Counted from the stretch's first letter, positions 1 to 26,395 are shown. The stretch: DNA of 64,000 bases from Taxillus chinensis (GCA_023512835.1 CM042088.1:42246271-42310270), one strand, 5' to 3'. Program-made: numbers and translations. Notes: generated by a model from the letters alone, not told the origin.

Positions 1-133
1 GCTGTTGTCCTCTCCTGGAGAAATTAAAATTTCTAATCTCAAGCAAACAGGGTTGTCTCCACTGCTCAACCAGTTGAATTGTAGAAGTTCATAAAATTCA
101 GGGACTTCTCAACGTTTCCTGTTGTTGTTGTTG

Positions 134-168
<35 letters not shown>

Positions 169-867
169 GTATTCTTGAATGCTGAGTTCCTTTGTTATAT
201 CTTCTGGTTTTTAGGGTTTGGAATTTGGTTGTTGTCTGTCTTTTTTTTTTTCTGCCACTAGCTGATTTTTAATCATCCTGTGATAATTTTACTTGTTATT
301 TTGCACGCAGTGTTGTTTTTTTATTTACTTTTTATTAGTATACTGAACAATGTGCTTTCCCTTTGTTTTTGGCACCTAAATAATGTGTTTTATTGATTTT
401 AAAATATTTGAGAGTTTCAGAGTACCTTTTCTGGTGGTCTAAACGTAGCAGAGCGTTTTTATTTGGTTCTTGGGTTTTTTCACCCTGAAGGGCTAATTCT
501 TTGCGCTCCAGTGCTCCTGTGATTGCCCATGCAAGATCATTTCATGCTTGTACCTGGAACGGTTGGTGATTTATTGTTTATGTTGGTATTATTATTGTTA
601 TTATTACCATCTTCATAATGTTTTTTTAATATAACTACTTGGTTCCATTTGTGATACCAAGCCACGATATTTATGGATAAAGAATTGCAAATGTAATGGT
701 ATAAATTTTTGTTTCTGCTTTGGGTGCAGAATGAAAGTTTGGAATGATTGGTACGGGGCAATCAATGAAAGCTCTCCCAGCCATTTATTATTTTAGTGAC
801 ATGAAGAGGAGATGTTTTACTGTTATTCTTTTCTTGTAACTTTGTGACTGGATATTCAAAATCTTCC
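1..867. other. 5' flank / probable 5' UTR region of the DnaJ gene
   Basis: No coding region is visible. The stretch is T-rich, with a GTTGTTGTTGTTG run leading into about 30 T near 133-162 and further T-rich pieces, which fits a 5' UTR intron or promoter of the downstream co-chaperone gene. The exact transcription start and any UTR splice sites cannot be placed from sequence alone. Confidence 0.4.
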
Positions 868-3274
868 ATGGAATGCAACAAACCAGAGGCCATCAGGGCC
901 AAGGAAATTGCAGAGAAGAAGATGCGAAGCTGTGACTTTGTGGGAGCTCGGGGGCTTGGGCAGAAGGCTCAACATCTTTTTCCTGCAGTTGAGAACATAT
1001 CCCAGCTGCTAGCTGTCTGTGATGTTCACTGTGCAGCTCAAAACAATGTAAATGCTTCTGAATTGGACTGGTATGCAATTCTTCAGGTTGAGCGAACGGC
1101 AGATGATGCAGTCATCAGGAAGCAATACCGGAAGCTTGCCCTCTTGTTGCATCCTGATAAAAACAAACTTGCAGGGGCAGAAGCAGCCTTTAAGCTGGTA
1201 GGACAGGCAAACACAGTGCTTTCTGATCAGGGGGAAACGGTCTATGTATGACTTGAAGGTTAAGGCATCAGTGAGAAATGCTGCGCCGAAGGCTCCGCCT
1301 CATCAAGTAAATAGGAATGCAAATGCGTCGAAGCAGTTTGTGGGGCCAGATGTTGCTAAATCACAGTTTACAGGTTCAAATATACATAAGCAGGCATCAA
1401 CACATATAAATGGAAAGGAAACATTCTGGACATGCTGCCCTTTTTGTAATACATGGTACCAATATTACAGAGATATTGTCAACAGGCACATGCGCTGTCG
1501 AAACTGCTCAAAATTCTTCACTGCCTATGATTTGGGTGCTCAAGATGTGCCACAAGCTTCCGGATGGAGTCAGAAGCAGGTTCCAACTCAGAGTGTCTTT
1601 GGCTGTAAGACTGCTGGGTCAGAGTCAGTTCTGAAGAGAGAATGCCCTGCTGATGCTGTCTCAAGCTGCAATGGTAAAGGGCAAAACGAATCCGTTGCTC
1701 AGGGTGGGTTTAGCGGAAAAACTGCTGGGTTAGAATCAGTTAAGACAACCACGAGTGTCGCTTCTGGCCCTAACAGTGCAGTGAGAAATGGAGAGAATGT
1801 AAAATTTAATGATGAGAGAGAAGGTTTTGGGGTGCCAAAGCCTGATGTAGAAACACATGGGAATAGTGGACCTTCAAAACATTTGGGCAGGAGGAAACGG
1901 ACAATGGCTGTTGAATCTAGCGAAAGTTGCAATACTGCAAGTACTGATAGTAGTGAAGAAGATTCAGTTGCCCCTGCAAATCATAGTGAACTGGATTCAA
2001 AAATTAACGGAGTTCATCCCAGGAGATCTTCTCGGAGGAAGCGCCATGTTTCTTACAATGAAAGTGATGATGACGACAGCTTTGTGAACCCTTCAAAAGT
2101 GTCCAAAGTGGTCGAATCTCCTAGTGCAAGTGGGCCAGAGATAGAAGACGGTGTTTTACATGATGGATTATATAAATCTAACACTTCATTTGGTTTTCCT
2201 GCTGGAGCAGATGTGTATAAGGATGATGTCAAAGAGAACAGAGGTGTACCTTTTGTTCAAAACATTGGATCCCCAAATTTTAACATTAATAAAGTTGAAC
2301 CAGAGGCTCAAAATGATTCTGAAGAAGAGTTTGAAGAGTCAGGGGAGTATCAATGTCCAGACCCAGAATTTAATGACTTTGATAAGGATAAGGCAGATAA
2401 TTGTATGGCCGTTGATCAGATATGGGCTTGTTATGATAATTTAGATGGCATGCCAAGATATTATGCTCGTGTTCGAAAATTATTTTCAGGTGAATTCAAG
2501 CTTCGGATTACTTGGCTAGAACCTGATCCGAATGAAGGAGATGAGATTGAATGGGTCAGTGAGAAGCTGCCTGTTGCTTGCGGCCGGTTTAAGCATGGAG
2601 GTAGTGATACTCTTGACAAAATGGCTACTTTGTCTCACCAGATGAAGTTTGGAAAGGGCACTAGCAGATGCACTTTCATGATATATCCCAGAGGGGGGGA
2701 AACTTGGGCCTTATATAAGAACTGGGATATGAATTGGAAGTCTGACCCGGAAAGCCATAGAAAGTATGAATATGATATAGTTGTGGTTGCCACAGATTTT
2801 TGTGAGAGAGTTGGTGTTATCGTTAGTTTCATGGAAAAAGTCAAAGGTTTTGTAAGCCTGTTTAAGGAATCAACCTTAGAAGGGGTTGCCTCATTTAGGA
2901 TACCACCTGAAGAGCGTTTCCGATTTTCTCATAGGATTCCTTCATTTAGATTGACTGGCACAGAAAGAGAAGGGATTCCAAAAGGAGCTATTGAACTTGA
3001 TCCTTCTTCGTTGCCTTCTAATTTGACAGTGGTTGACCATGCTAACAATGTGAAGATGGAAAGCAAAGGCAAGGATAGCAAACTCAATGATGAGCTTTCT
3101 GAATTTCCAAAAAATGATGTGAAAGCAAGAATGCATCATGGGGATATTAATACACCAGAGAAAGGTTTGGGCATGCAAGAGGAGAACGACCTTGAGGGAA
3201 AAAATATAAAACCTAGGAGGTCCCCAAGGAGTTTAAATGACGATAATAAACCAACGATGATGGACTCGAGATAA
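868..3274 (+). CDS. DnaJ (J-domain) / DUF3444 co-chaperone, frame broken once
   Basis: Plant-specific J-domain protein of the DUF3444 family, an Hsp70 co-chaperone probably nuclear or cytosolic; its clients are unknown. After one frame correction it is a single-exon gene of about 801 residues. The N-terminus (MECNKPEAIRAKEIAEKK) is the family hallmark and sets the ATG at 868. The J domain lies near residues 66-120, with HPDKN for Hsp70 stimulation. A zinc-ribbon-like CCPFC...CRNC segment lies near 190-220. Acidic and basic low-complexity sequence follows, including a KRKRH-type basic patch. DUF3444 (IWACYDNLDGMPRYYARV onward) starts near residue 516. The frame breaks at a G run, 1230-1234: dropping one G joins LSDQGKRS to MYDLKVKASVRNAAPKAP exactly as in the family. 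This is probably a sequence error; a real pseudogene is the alternative. Confidence 0.9.
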
Positions 3275-6086
3275 TGTTTAAGGAGCGTCACATCTATTCA
3301 TCTTTGCCATCTGTTGGTGAAATACCATGAAGTAGGTTTTGCAACTTTGAAGGGGCTAGTGATCTAGGAATAATTTTGATCTTCGTTGTACAATTATCTG
3401 GCTGGGTTACCTAAGTTTGTCTCCTGTACATCACAGCCTTCACAGTGCTGCGTTCAGATTAAGTCAGGATGCATTTTAAAGTAAAAAATCTATGCTAGAC
3501 ACTAAATCATTCTCTAGCTTTCTTTATTCATGGACATGTACTGCCGCCACGATATAGTAGATGGTTATTGAAGGAGACAGCAAAAGCACATGGGTGTGTG
3601 GCAGATAGCGTAAAGTGCTGAAGTCATCGGTATTTTGTTCTCTAGGAAGTTAAGAATCCGTGGGGGTTACTTTTGAGCAACTTAACTGGGTTTGTTCCTG
3701 CATCATATTCTTGCTACGGGTAAGATGAATGACAATGTGTGAGGTAGTGGAACCTTGATTTTGCATCAATTCCGGGTGCTCTAGCTTGGTTATAAGGTTG
3801 ATGGTTGGTTGGTTTTCCCTTTTGTTTTCTTCTAGTTGGAATATGATGTTCCATGTCATTAGCTTACTCAGCTTGTTATGGCAAGAGCTTTTGCTCATCA
3901 TGCTTCATGTGAAGAAGTTCGTTATTTCTCTTCAGCATCTAGAGTTTTGCCGTTAAGTTTATCGCAGGGTAGTGTTTTTATTTTTTATTTCTTTTATTGC
4001 CTTTGTTTTGTGACGCCTCTGTTTATGTTAAGCATATGGATTCGTCTTTTCATCCTGACGTTTCGGAGTTAAATCCAGATGAACCAATACTTATTTATCC
4101 TTGTCTCACTCTCACATTGATTTAGAAATATAAGAATTTCTTGTAGCTTATATTAGATATATGAACCAATGTGTATTAAGCCTTGTCTCACATTAATTTA
4201 GAAATGTTATTTGTATTTTTTTAAGAGAAACTTTTTTCGTAACCGCGCCTTGCAACTGCGGTGCAACGTGATTTGATCGCAGGTTTTTAGCAATTTTCTT
4301 TTTAAAATTTATTTCAAATGCCAAATTTGATTCAAAACTTGATAAATTATCAAATAAGTCCATGTCTTCCAGCCCCGCGTGCTGTTCATATTTTGGAGTG
4401 CATGCTGAGGTATGCTTTTTCGGTAGGAGTGTAAAAGGCTTGGCTTGGTAAAGCTCAGTTTGTTGCTGAGTGGCTAAATGATCGGTTCATTTTAAGCTAG
4501 TTAATTAGAAAGGTTCGATCGGTGGATTGATTCATATTTTTATTTTTTTTTTAAATTTTAAATTAATTGACATAGTTATTCACAAACACGAGTGAAGCTG
4601 AGACGCCAAACCAAAACAAACAAACAAACACTGTTCCAAATGGCTCTGCCCTATTGGACTTCTCATCCCGTATTAGGGCATTCTTTTTATTTTTTTTCCA
4701 GCCCCCACCTCCCTTGGAATAGGCATGTTAAATGAGTCACTACTTGCGGGCTGGCCTCTATTTTTTTGTGGGCTGAACCTGTAAAATTTGGCTTGAACAG
4801 ACTATGGCTCGAGAGCCAATTTTATTTTTTAAATTACTTTTTAGGAATTTTTTATTTGCTTCATTAAAATTTTATATAAAATATTTATATTTTATAAGTT
4901 TGATCGCTGTCATAATTATTTAAATATTATGTTTAACACGTGAGAATTAAGATAATAAAAATTTTGAGAAAAATAAAAAATTTAAAGAAAAAATATTTAA
5001 AAATTTAAAAAAATTAAAACAAACACAAACGAGTGGAGTAAATCTAAAAATTATGATCTATTTAAAAACCAATTCAGTCTATTTAAGCATTCCTACTTCA
5101 TAGTCCCGGTGCTATTTTGAGATCTAAAAGTTACATTATATTTCAGCAATAGCTTTGGGAAGGTCATCCATCTCATAATACTACTGTTCCTTTTGTACCC
5201 GTCGCCAACCGGTACCCCAACTGGTACCATATTAGAGCATTCACGACGGAGAAAATAGCAAAGACGTGACAAAACAAGATATCTATTACAGTTACTTCAA
5301 TCCAGTCACAAACTAAGGCAAAACAAGTCATGATTTAAATTCAGTAAACCTCAAACCGTTATGGACAAGGTTTCAAATATTGCAATCATCACAAACAATG
5401 ATTTCAACAAGAGTTACACAGAAGCATCCCAACACCAATATTACAATACACCAGCAATTACAATTTTCAGTGTCTCCTCAGCTCCCCTCACCTCTTCTCT
5501 CCTTCTCTTGTTCTCTCTTCCAACGTTATGTCTGCCCCCTCTATCTTTTTTCTTTTTCAGCGTCTCCTCGGCATCCCTCTTCTCCTCTGTATGCTCCTTT
5601 TTTGCAGACGATCGATGGAGGAAAAGGAGGTGAAAGGAAGGATGGCCGTCAGCATGGCTGCCGCTGTAAGGAGAGGGACAGATGGGAAGAGAAATCCGGC
5701 TGAATCTTCATCATCGATCTCGCAGGGTAGGGGGAGATTTCCTTCCTGATCTTCCGGGGTATGGCCCAATTTGGTGGCAAGGCTTTGTCCGGCGGAGCGA
5801 GGAAGGAGCCGGCGAAGGTGCGGAGTGACCGCTGTATGGTATGAGAGGTTGTGTTAGAGTCTTCATCATCGATCCGCTGGATGCGGATCGAATGGTCTTG
5901 ACTCTTGCGACTTGCGAGTGGTTGCTATCGATGTAGGTAAGGATACGAGTAGATAACGGATAATAATAATAATTAAGATAAATAAATAAAACATGCATTT
6001 TTTATAATAAGAAAACTTAATAAATAAAAACTTAAAAACAATACTAATAAAAAAAAAGAGGAAATCATTGGGCGTAATGGGGTCTG

Positions 6087-6154
6087 GAGGATTCGTGCGT
6101 TCACTGTGTTTTGACCGTTGGAGGATTCGTGCGTTGACTGTCTTTTGACCGTAG
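6087..6154 (+). repeat. 34 bp tandem duplication (two copies)
   Basis: Two adjacent 34 bp units (6087-6120 and 6121-6154) start GAGGATTCGTGCGTT and end TTTTGACCGT plus two bases, and differ at about three positions. They stand out as CpG-containing sequence in AT-rich surroundings. They may mark the edge of a degraded transposon; no function is assigned. Confidence 0.7.
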
Positions 6155-6993
6155 GAGAAGTTAGCCTTGATTTTAGAATCTATAGGTTACTTACTTTATC
6201 TAATGTGAGACTATGTAAAGTGTGAAGAAAGAAAAAATATAAAGTGTAATGCATAATGTTAACTTGTATGGCAAGTCCGAAATGAATAATAACAATGAGT
6301 GAGCTTGTAATTTGATTATATATATGTATATATATATAAAATGAAATATGATTTTTAAAATGAAATAAATTAAATTAAAGTATGAAGACTTGTGCGTCAA
6401 TGTTAGTTTGTAATTTTTTATTTCCTATCAGTTAAATTATAAAAAAAAAATTAATTAAAATTAACTTATATTAGCAGTCAGGTCCCCAGGCCATACCAAG
6501 CCATAAGTATAGAAAGTTACACTTATGCATTCCATCAACAAAAATTGTGAGAGATTTCCTAAACGTAAGGATTTACCATACATACTCTATTCCCAAATCC
6601 TATTTTAGTTAAAGGGGTAGATGTAATTGTTATACCACGATGATACATTTTTAAGTTAAAGGGCAAAATTAGCTTTTGGGATTTAATAAAAAGTGTATTT
6701 TTGTGGTTCTGCCCTACATAAGATTGTTTGCATTTATACAATCTGGTAATTTTATTTTATTTATTTATTTATTTATTTGAAGAGGTGGAGTGAAAATTTT
6801 CAAGTAAATAAAAATTGATGCTAATTAAATTTGGAACGGATGCCACCCACCCCTGGAGAATTTTAAATGACGCGGGGACTGCTGCTGGTCCTGACTCTGC
6901 ATAAAATGGTCCATTGTCAAATTCGTGACTTTAATGCGGTTTGTTGGGTTTCTATGTTTTGATATTGGCAAGCAAGTCATCATCTACCAATCT

Positions 6994-6998
<5 letters not shown>

Positions 6999-7044
<46 letters not shown>
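6999..7044. repeat. (AT)n microsatellite
   Basis: About 23 uninterrupted AT units lie roughly 300 bp upstream of the copine start codon. The tract is likely length-polymorphic. Confidence 0.9.
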
Positions 7045-7048
<4 letters not shown>

Positions 7049-7258
7049 GTATGATATGATAGACAAGCCTTTTTTACTCACCATACAAAAACAGATGGAG
7101 AAGTTTCACCTGTGCTTGGAGAAGAAGTTTGAAGAAGAGCAGTGGGGTGTTTGTATTGAAATACTCCAACTTTAGGGAGTGGGTATAAGGGAAAATTTAA
7201 GGGGATTGAGAGAGAGAGAGGCTGAGAGAGGGTGGGAGACTGGAGAAGTGTTTGTTTT

Positions 7259-7259
<1 letters not shown>

Positions 7260-7296
<37 letters not shown>

Positions 7297-7331
7297 GGTG
7301 GGGGGGCCGCGGGGGGGGGGGGGGGGGGGGG
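7260..7331 (+). repeat. Poly-T (36) followed by poly-G tract in the copine 5' leader
   Basis: Thirty-six T (7260-7295) are followed by GGGTGGGGGGG, a CCGC break and then 21 G (7311-7331), ending only 23 bases before the copine ATG at 7355. If transcribed, the G runs could form a G-quadruplex in the leader. Run lengths in such tracts are unreliable. Confidence 0.8.
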
Positions 7332-7354
7332 CCAGAATTTGAGAGAGAGTAGAG

Positions 7355-19225
<11,871 letters not shown>

Positions 19226-21857
19226 CTGGCTTTCCTAAGGATCTAACGTAATTACAGTTACTCCCATCTACTCATACCAGAATATTGTCATATATAAACC
19301 ATGTGCATACCAATGCGCAGTATCTTCTGACTTCCTTCCCCTCTCCTCGACGCAACCTCTACCCTCCCCAGCACGCAACCTCTCCTCTTGCGCGTGACGG
19401 CGGCCCCCCTCCCCTCGACGCCGACGCAACCTCTCTCCTCTCTCCTCTCTCCAGCACGCAACCTCTCCTCTCCCCTCTCCTCTTGCGCGCGACGGCAGCC
19501 CTCCCTCCCCTCGATACCGACGCCCCCCCCCCCCCCCCTTTCTACCTTCGCGCCGATGCCGCCTCCCCTCACCAGATCTATCAATCCCCCCTCCTCCTCC
19601 GCTGCCGCCGGAGCCTCCCCGGCCACCTCCACCGTCGTCTCCGCCTACATCCTCTACCGCCGGTATATTATGCAAATAACAATATTGTTGGGAATATTAG
19701 GTCGAACATACCATATAGATTAGGATTTGGTGTAATAGATTGAGAAAGTAGTAAAAAAAATTATTCTATTTTAGCTTAAAAGTTGTACTATAGCTAGATA
19801 AATAGTAATTCTTAAAATATAAAAATTTTCTCTCTAATTTTACTTTTTTAGATTTTAAAGTTTGAAAAACTAAATATAAGATATTTTTTATTTAATTTTT
19901 TTAAAAAAGATTTAAAAAAGATATACTTTTGAAAGAGTCTGCGTGAATTCTCTAAGAGATGGGGAAAAAACAATAGGAGAAAAGTAAAATAATAATAAAA
20001 AATAATACATAAGAACATACTATAATCTCTTCAAATTTGATTTTTTAAAATAATTAAAAATATATCTTTTTTATTTTAATAACTCAAGCATACTTTTTAG
20101 TCTCTCTATTTTAACCATATTATCAATTAAAATATTATTTTTTAAATATTTATTTATTCTTTTAAATGGAAAAATAAATGTGAAAAGAAAAAAAAGAAAT
20201 AAAAAAGTAAATATGGTGAGAAAAAATATAATATTTTAATAAATAGAGAGTGAATAGTATTTGGTTAAATTTAAAGAGTCACTATTTATTTTGTTAAATT
20301 TTTTGTTAGAATAGAGAGTTTAAAAAGTGTAATTTTAAGGTATTTTTGTTAAATTAGCTCTTCAAACTAATAAAAAAATACATATAGAGAGTTTATAGTG
20401 AATGCTCTAATGAGACAAGTTATCTCGGTAGATTTGGCGAGCAAGATTAAGTTTCACCAAATTTATTATATATTTATTTAACCCATTATTTGATGATGTT
20501 TTTATTTTTAATTAAATTTTAGTCATTTTTTTAAAATAATCAGCCAGTGCTCTAAGTATTCAGAGTGGGCATTAAAAGTGAAATTTTAGCTAAAAATTAA
20601 CTAAACTGTAAAAAAATATCACAAAATGGGCAAGCTAAACTTATGGTTTTTATCTAAACGGCTCTCCAAATGTGATCAGATAGATTCTTTAGCTAAATAT
20701 TATTTTTGGAATAAAATAATATTATCATCTCCATAAATGGCTTTTCTCGACAAGATTACTTTTATTTTAAAATGTAAAAATAATTTTAAAATTAATATTT
20801 TATTAGAATAGTTAACAAATTATTGAACTTATTATTTGATGTTGTAAAAAAGTGATGGCTAAATTTTGTAAAAATAACTTTCACTACTAATGTTTTAACT
20901 ATTTACTAATGAATGACTTAATTATTTGGGTTCATAATATTTAATCCTTTAATACAACAATTAGTAATTATGGAATGGAATCTGGTTCTTTTGCCTTTGA
21001 ATTTGGTGAGAAGTCTATTTAAAAATAATAAGAATAATAATAACACCAACACAATAACAACGATAAGCAGTATTTCTAAGACACTTGAACCACTACTTTT
21101 AAGTTGTTACCACATCAACTGCAATTGTTGCATTTAGTTTTTGTTTTTATAGAAACATTTAAAACAAGATTCCTTCAAAAGTTTATTTTAAGAAAACATC
21201 ATTTATTTTCTATTTTAAATTTTATTTTAGATATTCATATAATTTAATTTGTTAAAAAAATATCTTTATATTTTACAAAAAATTATAAAAGTCAAAGAAT
21301 ACTCTAAATTCTTACGCGTATTTGTGGGTTCACTTGTATGGATAAATATAGGAACATTTTGGTCACCAGGGCATTGCCATTTGATAAGGAGCATCTCGAA
21401 TTCGATTCTGTTGATTTTCTCAGTGCAGCGCCCATGTATAGGAACATTTTGGGTTGCCATATGATTTGTAACTGCGCCTGAAACCAATTTGGTTTTACAT
21501 GAATTCATGATTTTGTCAATCAACTTTATGCAGTTCCGATTTGTTCTGAATCATATTCCTTCCTTCCCAACTATGTCAAGATTTCAGATAACAAACATTA
21601 CTCACATATACTCGAATTTCACATGCTTTTGTATCACGAACTTTGTACGTTTTTTGGTTTTTAATAAGGCCTTACTAGGACACCCTCCGAGCTACTAAAG
21701 ATTCGACTATGACAACTAAAAAATGAAATCCAAAACAGAACTAAAGCATTATTTAATATAACACAAAAGTTCCAAATGTCCTTACACAAAGTTTCAGTTG
21801 ATAACAGAAGCACAGCATCATACAAAAGGAAAACACATACAAGTACCTGCAAGAAGC
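19226..21857. other. Intergenic between copine and H2A.X
   Basis: After the copine stop there is a CpG- and C-rich island (19320-19660), then strongly AT-rich sequence with degraded short repeats. These include a unit ending GTGAATGCTCTA (20398-20409), the reverse of a motif at 5233. No frame here resembles a known protein. The last few hundred bases are the 3' flank of H2A.X, which is transcribed toward this region. Confidence 0.5.
19320..19660. repeat. CT/CpG-rich low-complexity island with internal repeats
   Basis: A pyrimidine-rich block repeats pieces such as CAACCTCTCCTCT, CCCCTCGACGCCGACG and GCGCGACGGC several times and includes a run of about 16 C near 19524-19539. It opens long frames on both strands, all proline/arginine or glycine/glutamate low-complexity, so none is called. 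Its base composition is unlike everything around it. Confidence 0.6.
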
Positions 21858-23372
<1,515 letters not shown>

Positions 23373-23375
23373 CTA

Positions 23376-23393
23376 AACCCTAACCCTAACCCT
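23376..23393 (-). promoter_or_regulatory. Telo-box (AAACCCTAA repeats) in the H2A.X leader
   Basis: AAACCCTAACCCTAACCC lies 19-36 bases upstream of the H2A.X ATG (plus-strand reading). Telo-boxes are known in promoters and leaders of plant genes expressed in dividing cells, including histone and ribosomal protein genes. Recognition is by motif only. Confidence 0.75.
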
Positions 23394-23479
23394 AGAATTT
23401 CTGGACATAGACACAGACAGCAACTGTAGTGAGTGATGCGGTGCATTTGGGTTTATATCGAATGTCAGCGCGAGCGCCG

Positions 23480-23490
23480 ATTGGTCCAAT
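23480..23490. promoter_or_regulatory. CCAAT boxes (paired, inverted) upstream of H2A.X
   Basis: ATTGG (23480-23484) and CCAAT (23486-23490) form an inverted pair about 125-135 bases upstream of the ATG, a position suitable for NF-Y binding. Motif match only. Confidence 0.45.
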
Positions 23491-23525
23491 GGTAGGCGAG
23501 CAGATTGCCAGCGTGGCAATCTACG

Positions 23526-23538
23526 TTTCCGCGGGAAA
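23526..23538. promoter_or_regulatory. E2F-like palindrome upstream of H2A.X
   Basis: TTTCCGCGGGAAA is a perfect 13-base palindrome containing E2F/DP-type half sites on both strands, about 170-180 bases upstream of the ATG. E2F sites drive S-phase histone and repair gene expression in plants. Together with the telo-box this gives a coherent proliferation promoter; binding is inferred. Confidence 0.65.
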
Positions 23539-23884
23539 ACTTTGGTTTTTATTATTTGCCTTCCATGGTTGAATGGTTCCGACTTGCGCGACCTTTGCTA
23601 TTTGTCACCTCAGTTACTTATAATAAGAAACTTCTAAACGCTAATGAGGTATATTATATATAAATAAAACGTTAAATAATATAATATATTTTTTTTACAT
23701 GTTGAAGTAAAAAAAATTATAATTTATTTTACATGTTATAATTAAAAAATTATAATTTATAAAAAAATTATAATTAAATTATAATTAAATAAATTCACTT
23801 TTTATTTAATATTATAGCATAGACGTTGGAGTTAAAATTATAAAATTAATAAAAAAAAGTAAGTGTACTACCATACCATTGGAC

Positions 23885-24290
23885 ACTCAATTATTTTTTA
23901 AAATTTATATATTTAAATTACTTTTTACTTTCCTTTCCTATATAAATATACATCATAATAAATTTTTTATCACTTTCTATATCATTAAAATAATATTCTA
24001 TGTTACTTTTTATTTAATAATAAATTTTTTATAATTTAATATGAAATAAAAGTGAATGTTACGAAAAACATGAAAAAGAGATGCGATCAAAAATTTTATA
24101 TACAAATTAATAATTATAAAGAATAAATAGTGATTCATAATACATTGAAAAATATTGTACAAAACTCACGTAGAAAGTTAAATATAAGGTATGTGCGGTA
24201 AAGATGATTTTATGACTTTTTATTTTTTTTTTCTCAAATATAAAAAATAATTTTTTATAGAGAATCTGCTACTAGTGCTATAATAGTACT
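23885..24290 (+). repeat. Dispersed AT-rich repeat, copy 1
   Basis: About 400 bp, sharing in order the blocks ATATAAATATACA, CATTAAAATAATATT, AATACATTGAAAAA, AAAGTTAAATATA and, at the right end, AATCTGCTACTAGTG (24263-24277) with the copy at 51125-51510. No coding capacity. Probably a MITE or a non-autonomous element fragment. Confidence 0.6.
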
Positions 24291-26395
24291 TGTAGTCCTT
24301 CAAATGAAAATTGTAATGCATTCCTCATTTGAAAAATGCATATAAATGTTTCCTTAATAAAAATATCTCCAAATGTACATGTGAAATAAGTTGAAGTTTT
24401 TCTAATGGTATATGTAGTATTTGTTTTTGTTATTTCAATAATTTACTTTTCAGATTATACTTTTTAGCCTTTATGTTTTAATAATCATTTTTTATTTTAA
24501 TTTAAATATCATTACTATATTTTGTTTAAAATATTAATTTTAAAACAAAAGAGGAAAAATAAAATATGGGAGAAAAAGGAAGGGATATAAAAATGTAATC
24601 ATTTAAAAAGTATACAAAATAGTAAATGTTGAATTGGAATAAGTACTATTTGTAATTTTAATTTTGTTGTTATAATAAAAAAATTGAAACGTGAGATTTT
24701 TAAGCTTTTTTGTTAATTTGACTATACAAATTAATAAAAAAAAATTACATTTAGAGAAGATGTATTGGGTTTCCTAATAACACTGTTTTTTCAAACCTAA
24801 TTTTTTTGTTACTTTGAATTTGAATAGGTAATTTAACAAAAAGTTTATAAATATTACTTTTCAGTTCATTTTAACAAAAAATAATCATAGTATGAATAGT
24901 ATTTATTCAAAAATCTATGCGTTCCTTTTGTACCGTATCGTATGAGTAGAGTTAGTAAAAACTTGATCACGTTGATTGCATTAGATTAGATTTATGAGGG
25001 GAACTTGAGTTGCAATGTTGTTGAAAGCTTAACCAATTTTGATGGCAAAGCGTGTGAATATTGAGTTGCAATTTCGTCGGAAGCTTAACCAATTTTGTTG
25101 TAATTTGAATTTAAAGTACAGCAAAGCGTGTGAATATTGAGATATCAAATATGGGTTTTTGTAATATCTGTCTTTTTTGCACATGGATTTCTTTGGTATG
25201 GTGATGTATTGTGATTGTTTTTCCTATGGTCCCTGCATTGGTTGCAACTGGTCTATTCTACATGCCTTGATGCTGGGCTTCTCCGGATTTGTGGCTGCTT
25301 TATTTCAGGATGATTTATGTTGTGCTGAGTGCTGCCTTGTGTATTTTTTTACCGATCATGTTTTTACTTTTATTATTTATTTACTCTTCTGTAAATGTTT
25401 TTTTTTCGTTTTCCACTTGTTATCTATAATGAATACAAAGTTTTATTTATTTAAATTTTTGTGGGAAAGAAAATAACAAAATTTTCATTGGTGCGACACA
25501 AATTGCTCTTCCAGCCCAAATGTCCAATATGTGCCTCTGCTTGCAAGGGGAGCTGATTCTGGTTTTGGGCGAATTGCTGGCACCCTAACCTTACCACAAT
25601 ACCACTAACATATTTACTGCAACTTGCTCTGAAAAGTAGTTGGACCGTGAGTGACACTGGCAGGCACTGCAGAAGAATGTGTTGTGCGCTTGTGCTATGT
25701 TGGGCAACATATGAAGAAGCAGAAATGGAAGCAATATGAGAGGGTGGTGTTGGCACTGGACATGACTTGTCATTTGTGTGTTTCATTTTGTATCAAAGAA
25801 GGTAGTGTTGTATGTACAGGATGGATTGGTGTCATGGAATGCAAAAATAAATTCTATCAAAGAATGTAATATTGATGATTGATATGAATTTTCAGTTGTT
25901 TTAATATATTATTTTGTTGAGCTAGAGATTTAATTTTCTCAAAATTAATACATTCCATCTCTAATGCAGAACACAAATATAAGTTAAATAACCGATAACC
26001 GAAATGAAAAAAATAATAAAAAATATATAGTTGTTTCCCAATAGGCGTGGAGAGCACAAAGATTCGAGTAAAATGATCCAAAAAAAAGTACAAATACCCA
26101 ACAAGAATAGCAGGAAAAGACAAACTATAACACCCAAAAATCAATTTATTACTAAAACATGGAATACTTAAAACTCATGATTACAACATTTCTAAGCAAA
26201 TATCAGTGTCTCTGTTACACCATTCCTACGCAAACGTAAGTCTAAGAATGACGTACCCAAATAACTAGAAAGAGATGTACTCGTAGGTCCAAAAAAGGGT
26301 TAATCCCTCAAACATGGAATAATTGAAAAAAAAAAAAAACACCAGTCCTGATATAATATCAGCCTCAGAATCACATGTCCAAACAATTAGAAAAT

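Larger units (their letters stand above)
3275..7354. other. Intergenic, AT-rich with repeat remnants
   Basis: This holds the 3' UTR of the J-domain gene (first few hundred bases), then AT-rich sequence without a credible gene. Visible items: a TAGAGCATTCAC motif at 5233-5244 typical of a small inverted-repeat element end; a CT-rich then purine-rich stretch at 5460-5830 that gives only overlapping spurious frames; a 34 bp tandem duplication at 6087-6154; an (AT)n tract at 6999-7044; and a T36/G-run block just before the copine start. Confidence 0.5.

Noticed and set aside
844..867. GTG start giving an extra MTGYSKSS before the J-domain protein
   Set aside because: The family starts at MECNKPEA; the ATG at 868 is the normal start and plants rarely use GTG.
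893..3178. Other frames inside the J-domain gene on both strands
   Set aside because: They overlap a gene with clear domain homology and have no homology themselves.
5361..5998. Several overlapping small frames on both strands
   Set aside because: Composition is CT- or purine-rich in every frame, there are no domains, and the frames exclude each other.
19268..19743. Four long frames of Pro/Leu/Ser or Gly/Glu/Arg on both strands
   Set aside because: They come from the CT-rich repeat island; there is no domain and no conserved start.
25177..25869. Frames with short hydrophobic stretches
   Set aside because: No recognisable family, no convincing exon signals, overlapping frames on both strands.
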